From: Stomatobaculum sp. F0698
GTDB taxonomy: Bacteria; Bacillota; Clostridia; Lachnospirales; Lachnospiraceae
Reading direction: 5' to 3'
Length of the DNA: 64,000 nt
Assembly: GCF_030644385.1 (NCBI RefSeq)
Contig: NZ_CP130060.1
Location: 1,054,001 to 1,118,000 of the forward strand
The notes beneath the pieces were generated by a model. The model was not told the origin of the DNA, did no database searches, and worked only from the letters and a program-made list of their open reading frames with translations. Both the position numbers and the translations under genes were made by a program. Below, piece by piece: positions 1 through 8,222 of this stretch (within the stretch, counting starts at the first letter, position 1; each line of letters starts with the position of its first letter).

Positions 1-26
1 AAGACACAAGTTCTCCGAAGAACAAA

Positions 27-66
27 GGAGCGGGAGTACCTCGCAATCTGCGAAGTGCCCCGCTCC
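27..66 (-). terminator. Terminator of the cohesin/cadherin-like protein gene
   Basis: On the minus strand an outer stem GGAGCGGG/CCCGCTCC encloses an inner stem (CTTCGC with GCGAGG), and a short TTTGTT run follows. It lies 23 bases past the stop codon at 89. The T-run is short, so termination may be incomplete. Confidence 0.7.
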
Positions 67-88
67 CTGCTTTCATTCAACGTTTCAA

Positions 89-1912
89 TCAGAGCTCGAT
101 ATTCTCAAAAACACCCTCGTCTGCGGCATTCTTTTTACCGCTCACGGACTTAGCCTGCGCAGTAATTTCATCCGCCGTGCTACGTGCTTCTTCGAGTGTC
201 TCTCTCACCTGTTCACTCATATTGAGCTGCGGCAGTACACGTGTCGGCCCCAAATCCTCCGCAGTTTGATCCGTCCCTGCCGTTTCCCCCATCTCGAGAA
301 TTGCTTTCTGTGCCTCGCCGAACGGGACGGTTTTCTGTTCCGCAATATCCTGTGCGGTCGCTTCTCCCGAAACCACTTCTTCGGTATGGGTCTCTACTTC
401 TTCTGTCGCTGTCTGACGAAGTGCTTCTTCCTCTTGGCGACGCAACTGCTCTTCCGCCTCACGTGCGGCTCTTCGCTCCGCTCTCCGCCGCTCTCTCTCA
501 ACGAGATCCGGGGACTTTCTACGCCCGCCACGCAAAAAAGCATAGACCGCAGCGGCAATGGCAAGCACAAGCGCAACGGTGAGTCCCACGATCTTGCGAT
601 GCGAAACCTTATACTGCGCCCGTAAGAGTTCGGCCGTATTCTGACCGGGGCCGTCGCCCGGGAAATAACGCTGCAGGGTCTTCTCAACTAAGTCAAAACG
701 ATAAAAGCCCTTCTCGCCCTTGGCATTCATGCCGTAAAAGACACAATAATTCTGTCCCTGATCTTTCTGACCGATGTAGCCGTCCACTGATTTTCCGTTC
801 AGCGTGACTTGCTGCACCACCAACCCCTCCGGGGCCGCAACTCCCTCCGCAAGCGGAACCACGGAAACTGCTTTGGCGGTGGCTCCAACCTGTACATAGG
901 GCGACCAACTTCTGCTGGTGTCATCGTAGAAATAGAGATTACCGCTGCCTCCCTCCGCAAACAGATAAAGAAGGTGTAGGTGCTCATCCGGTCCTCTTCC
1001 GGCCTGTACGCTTCGATTTCCGTAGATGAAGTTCTCGCTTTCATAACCGGCGGGAAGCAGCGTCTGATCAAAGGTTTCGGCAATGCTGTATACCGTTCCG
1101 CCTATGGTCACGTGTTCGCTGTCTTCGATCGGCGCTGTCTCCGGCGTTGCTCCCTCCTGCTTGGTCACCGTAATCGTATAAGTTCCGAGTGCACTGTCAT
1201 CACTGCCGACAACCGCTACCTGAATTGTATTTTCACCGAGCTTCAGATTTTCGTTTCCGCTCACATTGACCTTCGCGCCCTCTGCTGCCGGAACCGCAGT
1301 GACCGCAATGCGTGTTACATCTTCGCCGACCACGGCGGTGTATGCGGTATTGCCGGCACTGAAGTCCGGATTCAGGGTACCGGGGGACAGACTCAGACTG
1401 CTGAGGGGTCCCGTGGCCTCCGTCGGCGCAGCGGCAGTCTCGACTGTACTACCCGCAGCAGCTGCCTCACTCGCCGCACCCGCAGCGATTGTCACCGATG
1501 CGCTGCCCTGATGCGAAATTGTCGCAGCCTGACTGCTTCCGTCTTCGAGCTTTGCGCTCTTAACCTGAACGGATGACGTCCCCTCCTGAAGTGCCTTAAA
1601 TTTCAGGCTGTAATAGACATCCGCTTCACTGCCGCTGCTCTTCACACTGATTTCGCCGCCGCTGCTGCTCGCGCTGTCGCCGCTCACAAATTCCATCTTC
1701 TCGCTGTCGTAGCCGAGCGCAATGTCCGTAGTTGCAATGGCTCCGTCACCCTGTACATGCATGGAGACCGTAAACTCTTCTCCCACCTTGGTGCTCGGAT
1801 CAGAAAACTGAATGTTTGCGCTCAGCGCAAAGGCACTCAGTTGAATTAGAGCGCTGAACATCGCGGCAGTAGCGCCGCAGACAAAAGCTCGAGTCACGCT
1901 TCCTCGCTTCAT
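89..1912 (-). CDS. Secreted/membrane protein with cohesin-like and cadherin-like domains
   Basis: Predicted 607-residue cell-surface protein. Residues 8-30 look like a signal peptide. Residues about 32-143 resemble a cohesin-type beta-sandwich (pattern VGEEFTVSMHV, then DIALGYDSEKMEF). An Ala-rich linker leads to residues about 169-251, which match the cadherin-like beta-sandwich family seen in clostridial surface proteins (LSSLSLSPGTLNPDF, then the YTAVV and YTITVTKQ strands). An unassigned extracellular region follows. Residues 441-460 form one membrane helix, and the last ~145 residues are charged and partly coiled-coil (RRAERRAAREAEEQLRRQ), presumably cytoplasmic. The ATG at 1912 is chosen because AGGAAAGGA lies just upstream; a longer frame to 2020 would precede the signal peptide with charged sequence. 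It stands alone between two terminators. It may bind a dockerin-like or cell-wall partner, but that is inference; no dockerin was recognised nearby. Confidence 0.85.
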   Translation of the reverse strand: MKRGSVTRAFVCGATAAMFSALIQLSAFALSANIQFSDPSTKVGEEFTVSMHVQGDGAIATTDIALGYDSEKMEFVSGDSASSSGGEISVKSSGSEADVYYSLKFKALQEGTSSVQVKSAKLEDGSSQAATISHQGSASVTIAAGAASEAAAAGSTVETAAAPTEATGPLSSLSLSPGTLNPDFSAGNTAYTAVVGEDVTRIAVTAVPAAEGAKVNVSGNENLKLGENTIQVAVVGSDDSALGTYTITVTKQEGATPETAPIEDSEHVTIGGTVYSIAETFDQTLLPAGYESENFIYGNRSVQAGRGPDEHLHLLYLFAEGGSGNLYFYDDTSRSWSPYVQVGATAKAVSVVPLAEGVAAPEGLVVQQVTLNGKSVDGYIGQKDQGQNYCVFYGMNAKGEKGFYRFDLVEKTLQRYFPGDGPGQNTAELLRAQYKVSHRKIVGLTVALVLAIAAAVYAFLRGGRRKSPDLVERERRRAERRAAREAEEQLRRQEEEALRQTATEEVETHTEEVVSGEATAQDIAEQKTVPFGEAQKAILEMGETAGTDQTAEDLGPTRVLPQLNMSEQVRETLEEARSTADEITAQAKSVSGKKNAADEGVFENIEL

Positions 1913-2029
1913 TCTGTCCTTTCCTCTCTTTCCGTCCCTTTCAGGGGAATCTAAAATCCATCTCATTTTAACACGAATCCCGGGTGAACTCCAGTACTTG
2001 AAACAGCGCCTCAAAGACACCGATGGGCG

Positions 2030-2035
2030 ATTATA
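2030..2035 (-). promoter_or_regulatory. Candidate -10 element for the cohesin/cadherin-like gene
   Basis: A perfect TATAAT on the minus strand lies between the upstream terminator (2086-2112) and the start codon at 1912. No good -35 box is seen at 17 bases. A second candidate, TAAAAT, lies nearer the gene. The leader would be about 110 bases. Confidence 0.35.
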
Positions 2036-2085
2036 TATTCACCCTTATCGAATAGGCTTTTACGAAAACTTTGAATCCCCGCACG

Positions 2086-2112
2086 AAAAAGAGCGGGCAA
2101 GCACCCGCTCTT
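2086..2112 (-). terminator. Terminator of the glucosaminidase gene
   Basis: Perfect 9-bp stem AAGAGCGGG/CCCGCTCTT with a 6-base loop, running into TTTTT on the minus strand, 8 bases past the stop at 2120. Confidence 0.85.
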
Positions 2113-2119
2113 ACGATTT

Positions 2120-3883
2120 TCAATTCGGCTGAGCCGCCGCACTCTCCGGCATGTCCGTATAGACCGGAATCCGGAAGGTATGCTTTTTCTGTTTGAGCTC
2201 CTCGGTATAAGCCTCGCCGAGCTTTCTGCCCTCTTCCGCAGCCGCCTGCACATTGGTCATGTATTGATGCTCGTAGCGTCCCTTCTCCGTCACATTGAAT
2301 TTCTTCAGATAGAAGGTATCCTGCCCGCTCTTCAGATAGTTGTCACCGTAATACTTTGCGCCCCCGATGATGGCCTTCTCCGGCGTATTCCAAGGCTTTC
2401 CGTAAGTGACATCCACAAGGCTCGCCCACCAAAGACCGCGCTCGGTCGGGGTCTTATCGCCGTCCTGAAAAGCCTGAGCATTGAAATAGTTATAAAATCC
2501 CGGGTATTTCGGATTCTTTCCGCTGATCAGACCGCTGCCGCCCTTGCGTCCCTGCTCCTGAATCAACATCGCCGTTAACACATAGGGGTTCACGCCCGAA
2601 CTGTTTGCCGCATCCATGATGGTGGAGATATAGTCAACACCGACCGGATTGGAGCCGCTGCCGTCACCCGATACCGTTCCGCCACCGCCGGAACCTCCGG
2701 ACTGCGAAGTCGTGCTGTTCTGCGAAGTCGTGCTGTTCTGCGAAGCTCCGGTTGCACCGCGGCGAATGACACCCTGGATATCTGCCTCAATGCGCTGACT
2801 CTCTGCATCTCCCTCAACCGAGACATCGTACGGATGCACTTCTTCGAGTCGCGAAGTTTCCTGCACTTCTACAGCGACTTTCTCCGCCACAGCTTCCTCA
2901 CCCTCGAATGTATCCGAAGGTTCGGCAACAGATGCTTCCGCGGCTGCAGGCTGTACTTCTCCGTAAGTTTGCTCCGACTCTGCAGCCGAAGACGACTCAT
3001 CCGAAACAGTCTCGCCCTGCTCCTCTACGGATGCTGCAAGACGGTCGCGCGGTGCACCGGCAAGCACACCGATTGCACGCTCCTCCTGCTTTGTGCCGCT
3101 CTCTCCGCGCGTCGGCACGGCGGGTCTGTTTCCGTTTGCCGCGGCCTGACTCTGCTGTTCCTGCTCAGAGAGAGGCGCCTCTCCGACTTGCACGTTTTCG
3201 CTGTCCCGCGGAGTTCCCGGAGCCGCCCAAAGGACAGCGCTCGGACTCTTTCCGCTGGCGCCGGCGACTTTTGTCGCCTCCGAAATACCGCTGTCCGCGG
3301 AACTGCTCTGATTTTCGACCACAGAGCGACTTCCGACAACACTTGCACCGCTTTCGGTCAAGAAAGAATTTGCCGCCAGCATGCGAACCCCCTCCGCATT
3401 CTGACTTGCGGGATCATAGCCCTGGGTCTGAAACTGAAAAACGTAGCGACTGTCCAAAAAGTTTCTGGGATCCATGTAATACCCGATAATATCGGAATTC
3501 GCCGCAACCCAGGCACTCGTATCAAAGCCCTTCCAAGTATTGGTTGCAGCATTGTAGGCAGCCGCATCTTTCGACTTCCAACTGTCCTTGCTTGTGGTGT
3601 AAACCAGATTCCTGCCGAGTTTACTCTCCTCTCGCACCGCTTCCTGCCAGCTGAGCCCTGTCTGATGAGCTTTGAACTCCCAGTTCGGATACTTCGCGTG
3701 AAGTTCTCTCAGCTTCTGCTTGTAGGACTCCGGAAAGCCCTCTGCCGCCAGCTGCTGTTCAAACGCCGCATCGCTCTTCGTTGCGGCCATACTCTGTAAG
3801 ACCTGTGTCGGTAAAAACGGCGTCAATAAGCTGAGTGCAAGAATTGCGGCCTGCGCAATCCGCTTTGCTCTTTTTCCGTTCAC
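2120..3883 (-). CDS. Secreted glucosaminidase (peptidoglycan hydrolase) with a large low-complexity insert
   Basis: 587-residue exported enzyme expected to cleave N-acetylglucosaminyl bonds in peptidoglycan. Residues 1-34 are a signal peptide. Residues 60-175 carry the N-terminal part typical of clostridial family members (YPNWEF, IGYYMDPRNFL, VFQFQTQGYD). Residues about 416-570 are the glucosaminidase domain: SGVNPYVLTAMLIQEQG with likely catalytic Glu443, then GSGLISG, FYNYFNA, GLWWASL and the GGAKYYGDNYL stretch. Between them, residues about 178-414 are a Ser/Ala/Glu-rich insert of low complexity ending in NSTTSQNSTTSQ and a Gly-rich run. In relatives I know, the two conserved parts are nearly adjacent. 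The start is a GTG; GGGGGAAA lies 9 bases upstream. It is a single-gene unit flanked by terminators at both ends. Role is likely wall remodelling or daughter-cell separation. Confidence 0.88.
   Translation of the reverse strand: MNGKRAKRIAQAAILALSLLTPFLPTQVLQSMAATKSDAAFEQQLAAEGFPESYKQKLRELHAKYPNWEFKAHQTGLSWQEAVREESKLGRNLVYTTSKDSWKSKDAAAYNAATNTWKGFDTSAWVAANSDIIGYYMDPRNFLDSRYVFQFQTQGYDPASQNAEGVRMLAANSFLTESGASVVGSRSVVENQSSSADSGISEATKVAGASGKSPSAVLWAAPGTPRDSENVQVGEAPLSEQEQQSQAAANGNRPAVPTRGESGTKQEERAIGVLAGAPRDRLAASVEEQGETVSDESSSAAESEQTYGEVQPAAAEASVAEPSDTFEGEEAVAEKVAVEVQETSRLEEVHPYDVSVEGDAESQRIEADIQGVIRRGATGASQNSTTSQNSTTSQSGGSGGGGTVSGDGSGSNPVGVDYISTIMDAANSSGVNPYVLTAMLIQEQGRKGGSGLISGKNPKYPGFYNYFNAQAFQDGDKTPTERGLWWASLVDVTYGKPWNTPEKAIIGGAKYYGDNYLKSGQDTFYLKKFNVTEKGRYEHQYMTNVQAAAEEGRKLGEAYTEELKQKKHTFRIPVYTDMPESAAAQPN
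2703..2745 (-). repeat. 18-bp tandem repeat inside the glucosaminidase insert
   Basis: Two exact 18-bp units (tgcgaagtcgtgctgttc on the plus strand) and a third partial copy encode NSTTSQ repeats. In-frame unit length means copy-number change would lengthen the linker without breaking the enzyme. Confidence 0.9.
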
Positions 3884-3920
3884 TGCGCTTTATTTCCCCC
3901 TTATATGTTAAAGCATGCAG

Positions 3921-3959
3921 AAAACTGCCGCGCCGAAGAAAACACTCCGGGGCGGCAGT
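3921..3959 (-). terminator. Terminator of the sodium-pump decarboxylase operon
   Basis: Inverted repeat ACTGCCGCCCCG/CGGCGCGGCAGT (one mismatch, loop about 12) followed by TTTT on the minus strand, 18 bases past the stop of the last operon gene. It sits only 37 bases before the GTG of the glucosaminidase gene, leaving little room for a separate promoter there. Confidence 0.8.
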
Positions 3960-3977
3960 CGTTTTCGTTACTCTCAA

Positions 3978-5390
3978 TTACACCGGATATACACCGTTTG
4001 CCGTATCCGCCTTATTCATATCCACACCGCTCTGCTGCGCCTGTCGATACTTAAAGAAATCAAGCGCGACCTGCGGGAACAGAGCATACGAGAGGACATC
4101 CTCTTCCTGCTGCTTCCACGGTCCGACTTCTTCCTCGAACTTCGGGAGCTGCGGCGGAATCAAATCTGCGGGACGGCAGGTAATCGGCGTTTCATCGCCG
4201 ATAATCTGCTTCTGGATCTCGGGATCCACCGGACGCACCGACTGACCGAACTCACCCATGACAAGCTTTCTGGACTCCTTCGGCACCATCTTGTAGCGCT
4301 GACGCATGAGGACATTCATCACGGCCTGAGTACCGACAATCTGAGACGACGGCGTAACCAGCGGCGGCTCGCCGAAGTCCTTGCGGACACGCGCAACTTC
4401 TTCGAGCACATCCGGAAGCAAATCTTCCTTGTGAGCCTCGGTGAGCTGCTTCAGGAGGTTACTGAGCATACCGCCCGGAACCTGATAGCGCAGCGTGTTG
4501 ATGTTGACGCCGAGGAGCTTCGGGCTCAGAAGTCCGTTCGCAATGTACTTCTCGCGGATCTTGGTGAAGTACTTTGCAATCTCCGAGAGCTTTTCGATAT
4601 CAAGTCCCGTGTCATACGGCGTTCCCTTTAAAGTCTGCACCAAAACCTCGGTTGCCGGCTGGCTGGTTCCGAGGGCAAGCGGCGAGATGGCCGTGTCAAT
4701 AATATCCGCCCCTGCCTCGATTGCCTTCAGGAGTGTCATCGAAGCGACACCGGAGGTGTAGTGCGTGTGTATGTCTATCGGGAGCTTGGTCGACTCCTTG
4801 AGCGCCTTCACGAGGTCATACGCCTCATACGGTGTCAAAAGGCCGGACATGTCCTTGATGCAGATGGAATCCGCGCCCATATCCTCAATGCGCTTCGCCA
4901 GGCCGACCCAGTACTCAAGCGTATAGGCGTCGCCAAGTGTGTAAGAAAGAGCAATCTGTGCCTCTGCACCTTCCTTCTTGCACGCATTGACCGCTGTCTC
5001 CAGATTGCGAAGGTCATTCAGACAGTCAAAAATACGGAGGATGTCGATACCGTTTGCCACAGACTTCTGCACGAAGTACTCAACGACATCGTCCGCATAG
5101 TGGTTGTAACCCAGAATATTCTGGCCACGGAACAGCATCTGTAACTTCGTCTTCTTGAAACCCTGCTTCAAAAGGCGCAGTCTCTGCCACGGATCCTCAT
5201 GCAGGAAACGAAGGCAGGAATCGAAGGTCGCTCCGCCCCAGCATTCAACCGAACGATAGCCGATCTCATCCATCTTATCGATGATGGGCAGCATTTCCTC
5301 AGTCGTCATTCTGGTTGCAAAGAGGGACTGGTGCGCATCGCGAAGCACGGTCTCACAAATTTGAACCGGTTTTTTCTTCTCGTTATTCAT
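3978..5390 (-). CDS. oadA: Carboxyltransferase subunit, oxaloacetate decarboxylase alpha / transcarboxylase 5S type
   Basis: 470 residues. Moves the carboxyl group between a keto acid (oxaloacetate/pyruvate) and biotin on the carrier protein. The family start ETVLRDAHQSLFATRMTTEE is present (residues 13-32), then VECWGGATFDSCLRFL, the LFRGQNILGYNHYADD stretch, CIKDMSG with the active-site lysine, and the metal-binding IDIHTHYTSG. The protein stops after the conserved carboxyltransferase region and has no fused biotin domain; the biotin carrier is a separate gene at 6751-7209. This is the 5S arrangement of propionibacterial transcarboxylase, and also of split oxaloacetate decarboxylases. ATG at 5390 is preceded by AAGGAG. 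Last gene of the operon; 166 bases separate it from the beta subunit. It could also be annotated as pyruvate carboxylase subunit B. Confidence 0.9.
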   Translation of the reverse strand: MNNEKKKPVQICETVLRDAHQSLFATRMTTEEMLPIIDKMDEIGYRSVECWGGATFDSCLRFLHEDPWQRLRLLKQGFKKTKLQMLFRGQNILGYNHYADDVVEYFVQKSVANGIDILRIFDCLNDLRNLETAVNACKKEGAEAQIALSYTLGDAYTLEYWVGLAKRIEDMGADSICIKDMSGLLTPYEAYDLVKALKESTKLPIDIHTHYTSGVASMTLLKAIEAGADIIDTAISPLALGTSQPATEVLVQTLKGTPYDTGLDIEKLSEIAKYFTKIREKYIANGLLSPKLLGVNINTLRYQVPGGMLSNLLKQLTEAHKEDLLPDVLEEVARVRKDFGEPPLVTPSSQIVGTQAVMNVLMRQRYKMVPKESRKLVMGEFGQSVRPVDPEIQKQIIGDETPITCRPADLIPPQLPKFEEEVGPWKQQEEDVLSYALFPQVALDFFKYRQAQQSGVDMNKADTANGVYPV

Positions 5391-5556
5391 CTATATTCTC
5401 CTTGCGCTAGTCTCACGCGAAAGATAAGCATCCGGCCGACGAAACACCGGCTATCGCTCGCCGTCTGTGCACAACAAGACAGCGTTTGCCTTGTCATGCA
5501 TTCAAACGGCATCCACGGAGTTAAGTATATCGCCTTTCGGACAATTCATGCCGCAC
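5391..5556 (-). other. 166-base intercistronic gap, beta subunit to 5S-type subunit
   Basis: No ORF with a ribosome site. Two imperfect hairpins can be drawn on the minus strand (ACAAG...CTTGT and GCCGGTG...GTCGGC), neither with a T-run, so neither looks like a terminator. The gap is far larger than others in this operon (13-61 bases) and may hold an RNA processing site; I see no convincing promoter. Confidence 0.4.
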
Positions 5557-6708
5557 TTATTTTACGCCGAAAATCGCCATAAAAGTTCCGGCAGCAACCG
5601 CCGTACCGATGACACCTGCGACGTTCGGTCCCATTGCGTGCATCAGAAGGAAGTTAGTCGGATCCGCCTCTGCACCTACCTTCTGGGATACGCGTGCGGA
5701 CATCGGCACAGCCGAAACACCCGCCGAACCGATCAGCGGATTTACCTTTCCGCCTGTCAACTTGCACATCACTTTTCCGAGCAAAACACCTGCCGCGGTT
5801 CCGAAGGCAAAGGCCACAAGGCCAAGGAACACAATCTTCAGCGTGTCCGCCTTCAGGAAAGCTTCCGCGCTGGTCGTTGCACCGACAGAAGTGCCGAGCA
5901 GAATGACAACGATGTACATAAGCGCATTGCTCGCGGTATCGGTAAGCTGTCTCACAACACCGGACTCACGGAACAGGTTGCCGAGCATCAGCATTCCGAT
6001 GAGCGGTGCCGTAGTCGGCAGAATCAGGCTCACAATCACGGTGACGACAATCGGGAACAGAATCTTCTCGAGTTTCGAGACCGGTCGAAGCTGAGCCATA
6101 CGAACCTTGCGCTCTTTTTCCGTGGTCAGCGCGCGCATAATCGGCGGCTGGATAATCGGAACCAAGGACATGTAGGAGTAAGCCGCAACCGCAATTGCGC
6201 CGAGATACTCACTCTGCCCCATCTTACCGGCAAGGAAAATGGACGTCGGTCCGTCGGCACCGCCGATGATGGAAATCGCAGCCGCCGCCTTACCGTTGAA
6301 GCCGAGAAGCACCGCCAGCAGGTAAGCCGCATAAATTCCGAACTGCGCCGCTGCACCGAGCAAGAAGCTCATCGGGTTTGCAATCAGCGGACCGAAATCC
6401 GTCATCGCACCGACACCCATGAAGATGAGCGGAGGAAGAATACCCCACTCGTCAAGCTGATAGAAATAATGCAGGAGTCCGCCGCTTCCATCCGCGGACT
6501 TTGCCGGATCCAGCATAATATCAGGATAAATATTCACCAGAAGCATACCGAACGCAATCGGAACAAGGAGCAGAGGCTCAAAACCTTTCGCAATCGCGAG
6601 ATAGAGAAAGGTGAGAGCCACCGCAATCATGATGAGGTTTCCGAATGTGATGGAGAAAAATGCGGACTGATGGATAAGATTGCTGAATGTATTGGTTAAA
6701 TACGCCAT
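5557..6708 (-). CDS. oadB: Na+-translocating decarboxylase beta subunit
   Basis: 383-residue integral membrane protein that couples decarboxylation of carboxybiotin to export of Na+. Almost the whole length is hydrophobic helices. Family marks are [17 protein letters not shown] (residues 96-112), the conserved GGADGPT with Asp152 (the ion-pathway aspartate region), and the C-terminal [19 protein letters not shown]. Length fits OadB/GcdB/MmdB relatives. ATG at 6708 follows GAGGAGAG. It follows the biotin carrier gene by 42 bases in the same operon. The sequence alone does not tell which substrate class it serves. Confidence 0.93.
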   Translation of the reverse strand: MAYLTNTFSNLIHQSAFFSITFGNLIMIAVALTFLYLAIAKGFEPLLLVPIAFGMLLVNIYPDIMLDPAKSADGSGGLLHYFYQLDEWGILPPLIFMGVGAMTDFGPLIANPMSFLLGAAAQFGIYAAYLLAVLLGFNGKAAAAISIIGGADGPTSIFLAGKMGQSEYLGAIAVAAYSYMSLVPIIQPPIMRALTTEKERKVRMAQLRPVSKLEKILFPIVVTVIVSLILPTTAPLIGMLMLGNLFRESGVVRQLTDTASNALMYIVVILLGTSVGATTSAEAFLKADTLKIVFLGLVAFAFGTAAGVLLGKVMCKLTGGKVNPLIGSAGVSAVPMSARVSQKVGAEADPTNFLLMHAMGPNVAGVIGTAVAAGTFMAIFGVK

Positions 6709-6729
6709 CTTATTTTCTCTCCTCTTTGG

Positions 6730-6744
6730 GGCGCCTTAGGCGCC
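6730..6744 (-). promoter_or_regulatory. Small perfect intercistronic hairpin
   Basis: GGCGCC-TTA-GGCGCC is a perfect inverted repeat between the biotin carrier stop (6751) and the beta subunit ribosome site. No T-run follows. It may stabilise the carrier mRNA end or limit translation of the membrane subunit, which would suit a carrier needed in excess; this is inference. Confidence 0.45.
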
Positions 6745-6750
6745 GCCCGC

Positions 6751-7209
6751 TTAATTCAAAGTTGCCAACACCTCGCCTGCCTCTACGGACTGATTCACGC
6801 TGACATTGATGCTTGCGATGGTGCCCGCTTCCGGAGCGACAATCTCGTTCTCCATCTTCATTGCCTCGAGAATCATGATGGTCTGACCTGCCTCAACGCT
6901 GTCACCGACCTTCTTCTCGACGCTCAGAATCTTACCCGGCATCGGGGACTCAACGGTGATGCTGCCTGCCGCGCCGCTCGGTGCTGCTGCCGGAGCCGGA
7001 GCCGGTGCGGGTGCTGCAACCGGAGCCGGTGCCGCGACCGGTGCAGGTGCCGCAACCGGAGCCGGAGCTGCAACCGGAGCTGCCGCCTGCTGGAATACCG
7101 GCGCTGCCGGAATGGTCACAACCGGAGCACCCTGTGCCGCAGCGGTGATCCCCTCTTCAACCTGCACAACATAGACCTGTCCGTTCACGGTGATGGTATA
7201 ATTCTTCAT
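6751..7209 (-). CDS. Biotin carboxyl carrier protein of the decarboxylase
   Basis: 152 residues. Carries CO2 as carboxybiotin between the carboxyltransferases and the membrane pump. Residues 1-20 form the usual N-terminal strand pair (YTITVNGQVYVVQVEEG). Residues about 40-76 are an Ala/Pro swinging linker built from repeated APAPVA units. Residues 83-152 are the biotinyl domain, with EAMKMEN at 115-121 and the biotin-accepting Lys118, 34 residues from the end as expected. ATG at 7209 follows AGGAGG. It corresponds to the 1.3S subunit of transcarboxylase or MmdC/GcdC. The linker DNA is a direct repeat and could vary in length between strains. Confidence 0.95.
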   Translation of the reverse strand: MKNYTITVNGQVYVVQVEEGITAAAQGAPVVTIPAAPVFQQAAAPVAAPAPVAAPAPVAAPAPVAAPAPAPAPAAAPSGAAGSITVESPMPGKILSVEKKVGDSVEAGQTIMILEAMKMENEIVAPEAGTIASINVSVNQSVEAGEVLATLN

Positions 7210-7270
7210 TTTGATTTCCTCCTAAATTTGCGTATGTTTTTCAATGAAACTACTTCTGTAATGCAAGTTG

Positions 7271-8209
7271 TTAACGTCTTCTTCTCTTGCCGTTTCCGCG
7301 TCTTCTGAGCGACTTAACAACCAAGCCGTCCGGCCCCGGATCCTCACCCTCGGCCGCAAGTGCGGCTGCCGTCAAAACAGCAAGCGTCTGTGCGTCAATC
7401 TGCGGCTCTTCCGCCGCCGCCACCGCTGCCGCAAGCACCGCAACAGTCTCGGCGGAAACCGCGGTATTCGCAACATCCTCAACCACCGGCAATTCTTCCG
7501 GAGCGGAAATGCACTGCACCTGCGTTCCCTCTGGCACCTGTGCCGCCTTAACCTGCTCGGCACTGATACGCTTGGAGACATTCCGCGCGCTCTTCGGCAT
7601 GCACTGAATCGCCGCGACCTTCTCCTGATACTCCTTCTCTTCCTTCTCAATCGCCTCTTTCCGACTCACCCACTCGTGGATATACTTGAAGCGGCTAATC
7701 AGAAAGGCAATGAAAATCAGCACCGCGAAGACAGTACCCATGCCGATAATCAAGTTGAGTCCCGCACTTTCGAATTTCTCCGTGAGTGTCTCTACCTTGT
7801 CAAAACTGAGCTCGGTGACATCTCCGCTCTCTACGTTATAGCCCATGTGCGCGATAATCTCACGCTCACCGCAGTGTGCCTTAACCGTCACCAAAATGTT
7901 TTTGTCGTCCACTTCCTTCGGATAGGCTTCATCCAAAGAAGTCATGGGACCGACACTTTCCCGTATGCTCTTCCAGCTCTTTAAGCCGTCCGCCATCTTT
8001 ACTTCGCCGCGCGCCTCGAACTCGTCGATATAGTTCTGTAGGAGCGCCTCATCAAAGCTCATGATGGCACCGATATTCTTCTTGGCACCCTCCGTTGCGG
8101 AGTCCAGAACTCTCTGATCAATCTTCGCAAGTGCCGAGAACGGAATCATGAGTGCAAGCGAGAGGCAAAGTACCGCGGTGAGAAGAAACTGTTTTATTCT
8201 CTGCTTCAT
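7271..8209 (-). CDS. oadG: Decarboxylase gamma subunit (OadG-like), extended form
   Basis: 312-residue membrane subunit thought to hold the carboxyltransferase to the beta pump subunit. Residues 1-28 are a signal peptide or first helix (IKQFLLTAVLCLSLALMIPF). Residues 29-150 form a predicted extracytoplasmic domain. Residues 151-172 are the family's single helix (LIIGMGTVFAVLIFIAFL). A charged cytoplasmic tail follows, Ala/Glu-rich and ending in a basic RRRGNGKRRRR. Textbook OadG is under 100 residues, so this is the long clostridial form. I chose the ATG at 8209 over an upstream frame extending to 8290, because that extension would overlap the upstream gene and lacks a signal-like start; GCGGGG lies upstream. 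The start is 13 bases after the stop of the carboxyltransferase gene. Confidence 0.82.
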   Translation of the reverse strand: MKQRIKQFLLTAVLCLSLALMIPFSALAKIDQRVLDSATEGAKKNIGAIMSFDEALLQNYIDEFEARGEVKMADGLKSWKSIRESVGPMTSLDEAYPKEVDDKNILVTVKAHCGEREIIAHMGYNVESGDVTELSFDKVETLTEKFESAGLNLIIGMGTVFAVLIFIAFLISRFKYIHEWVSRKEAIEKEEKEYQEKVAAIQCMPKSARNVSKRISAEQVKAAQVPEGTQVQCISAPEELPVVEDVANTAVSAETVAVLAAAVAAAEEPQIDAQTLAVLTAAALAAEGEDPGPDGLVVKSLRRRGNGKRRRR

Positions 8210-8222
8210 CCCGATACCCCGC

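Noticed and set aside
6730-6744. Internal terminator between biotin carrier and beta subunit genes
   Set aside because: The stem is only 6 bp and no T-run follows; downstream genes are clearly part of the same operon.
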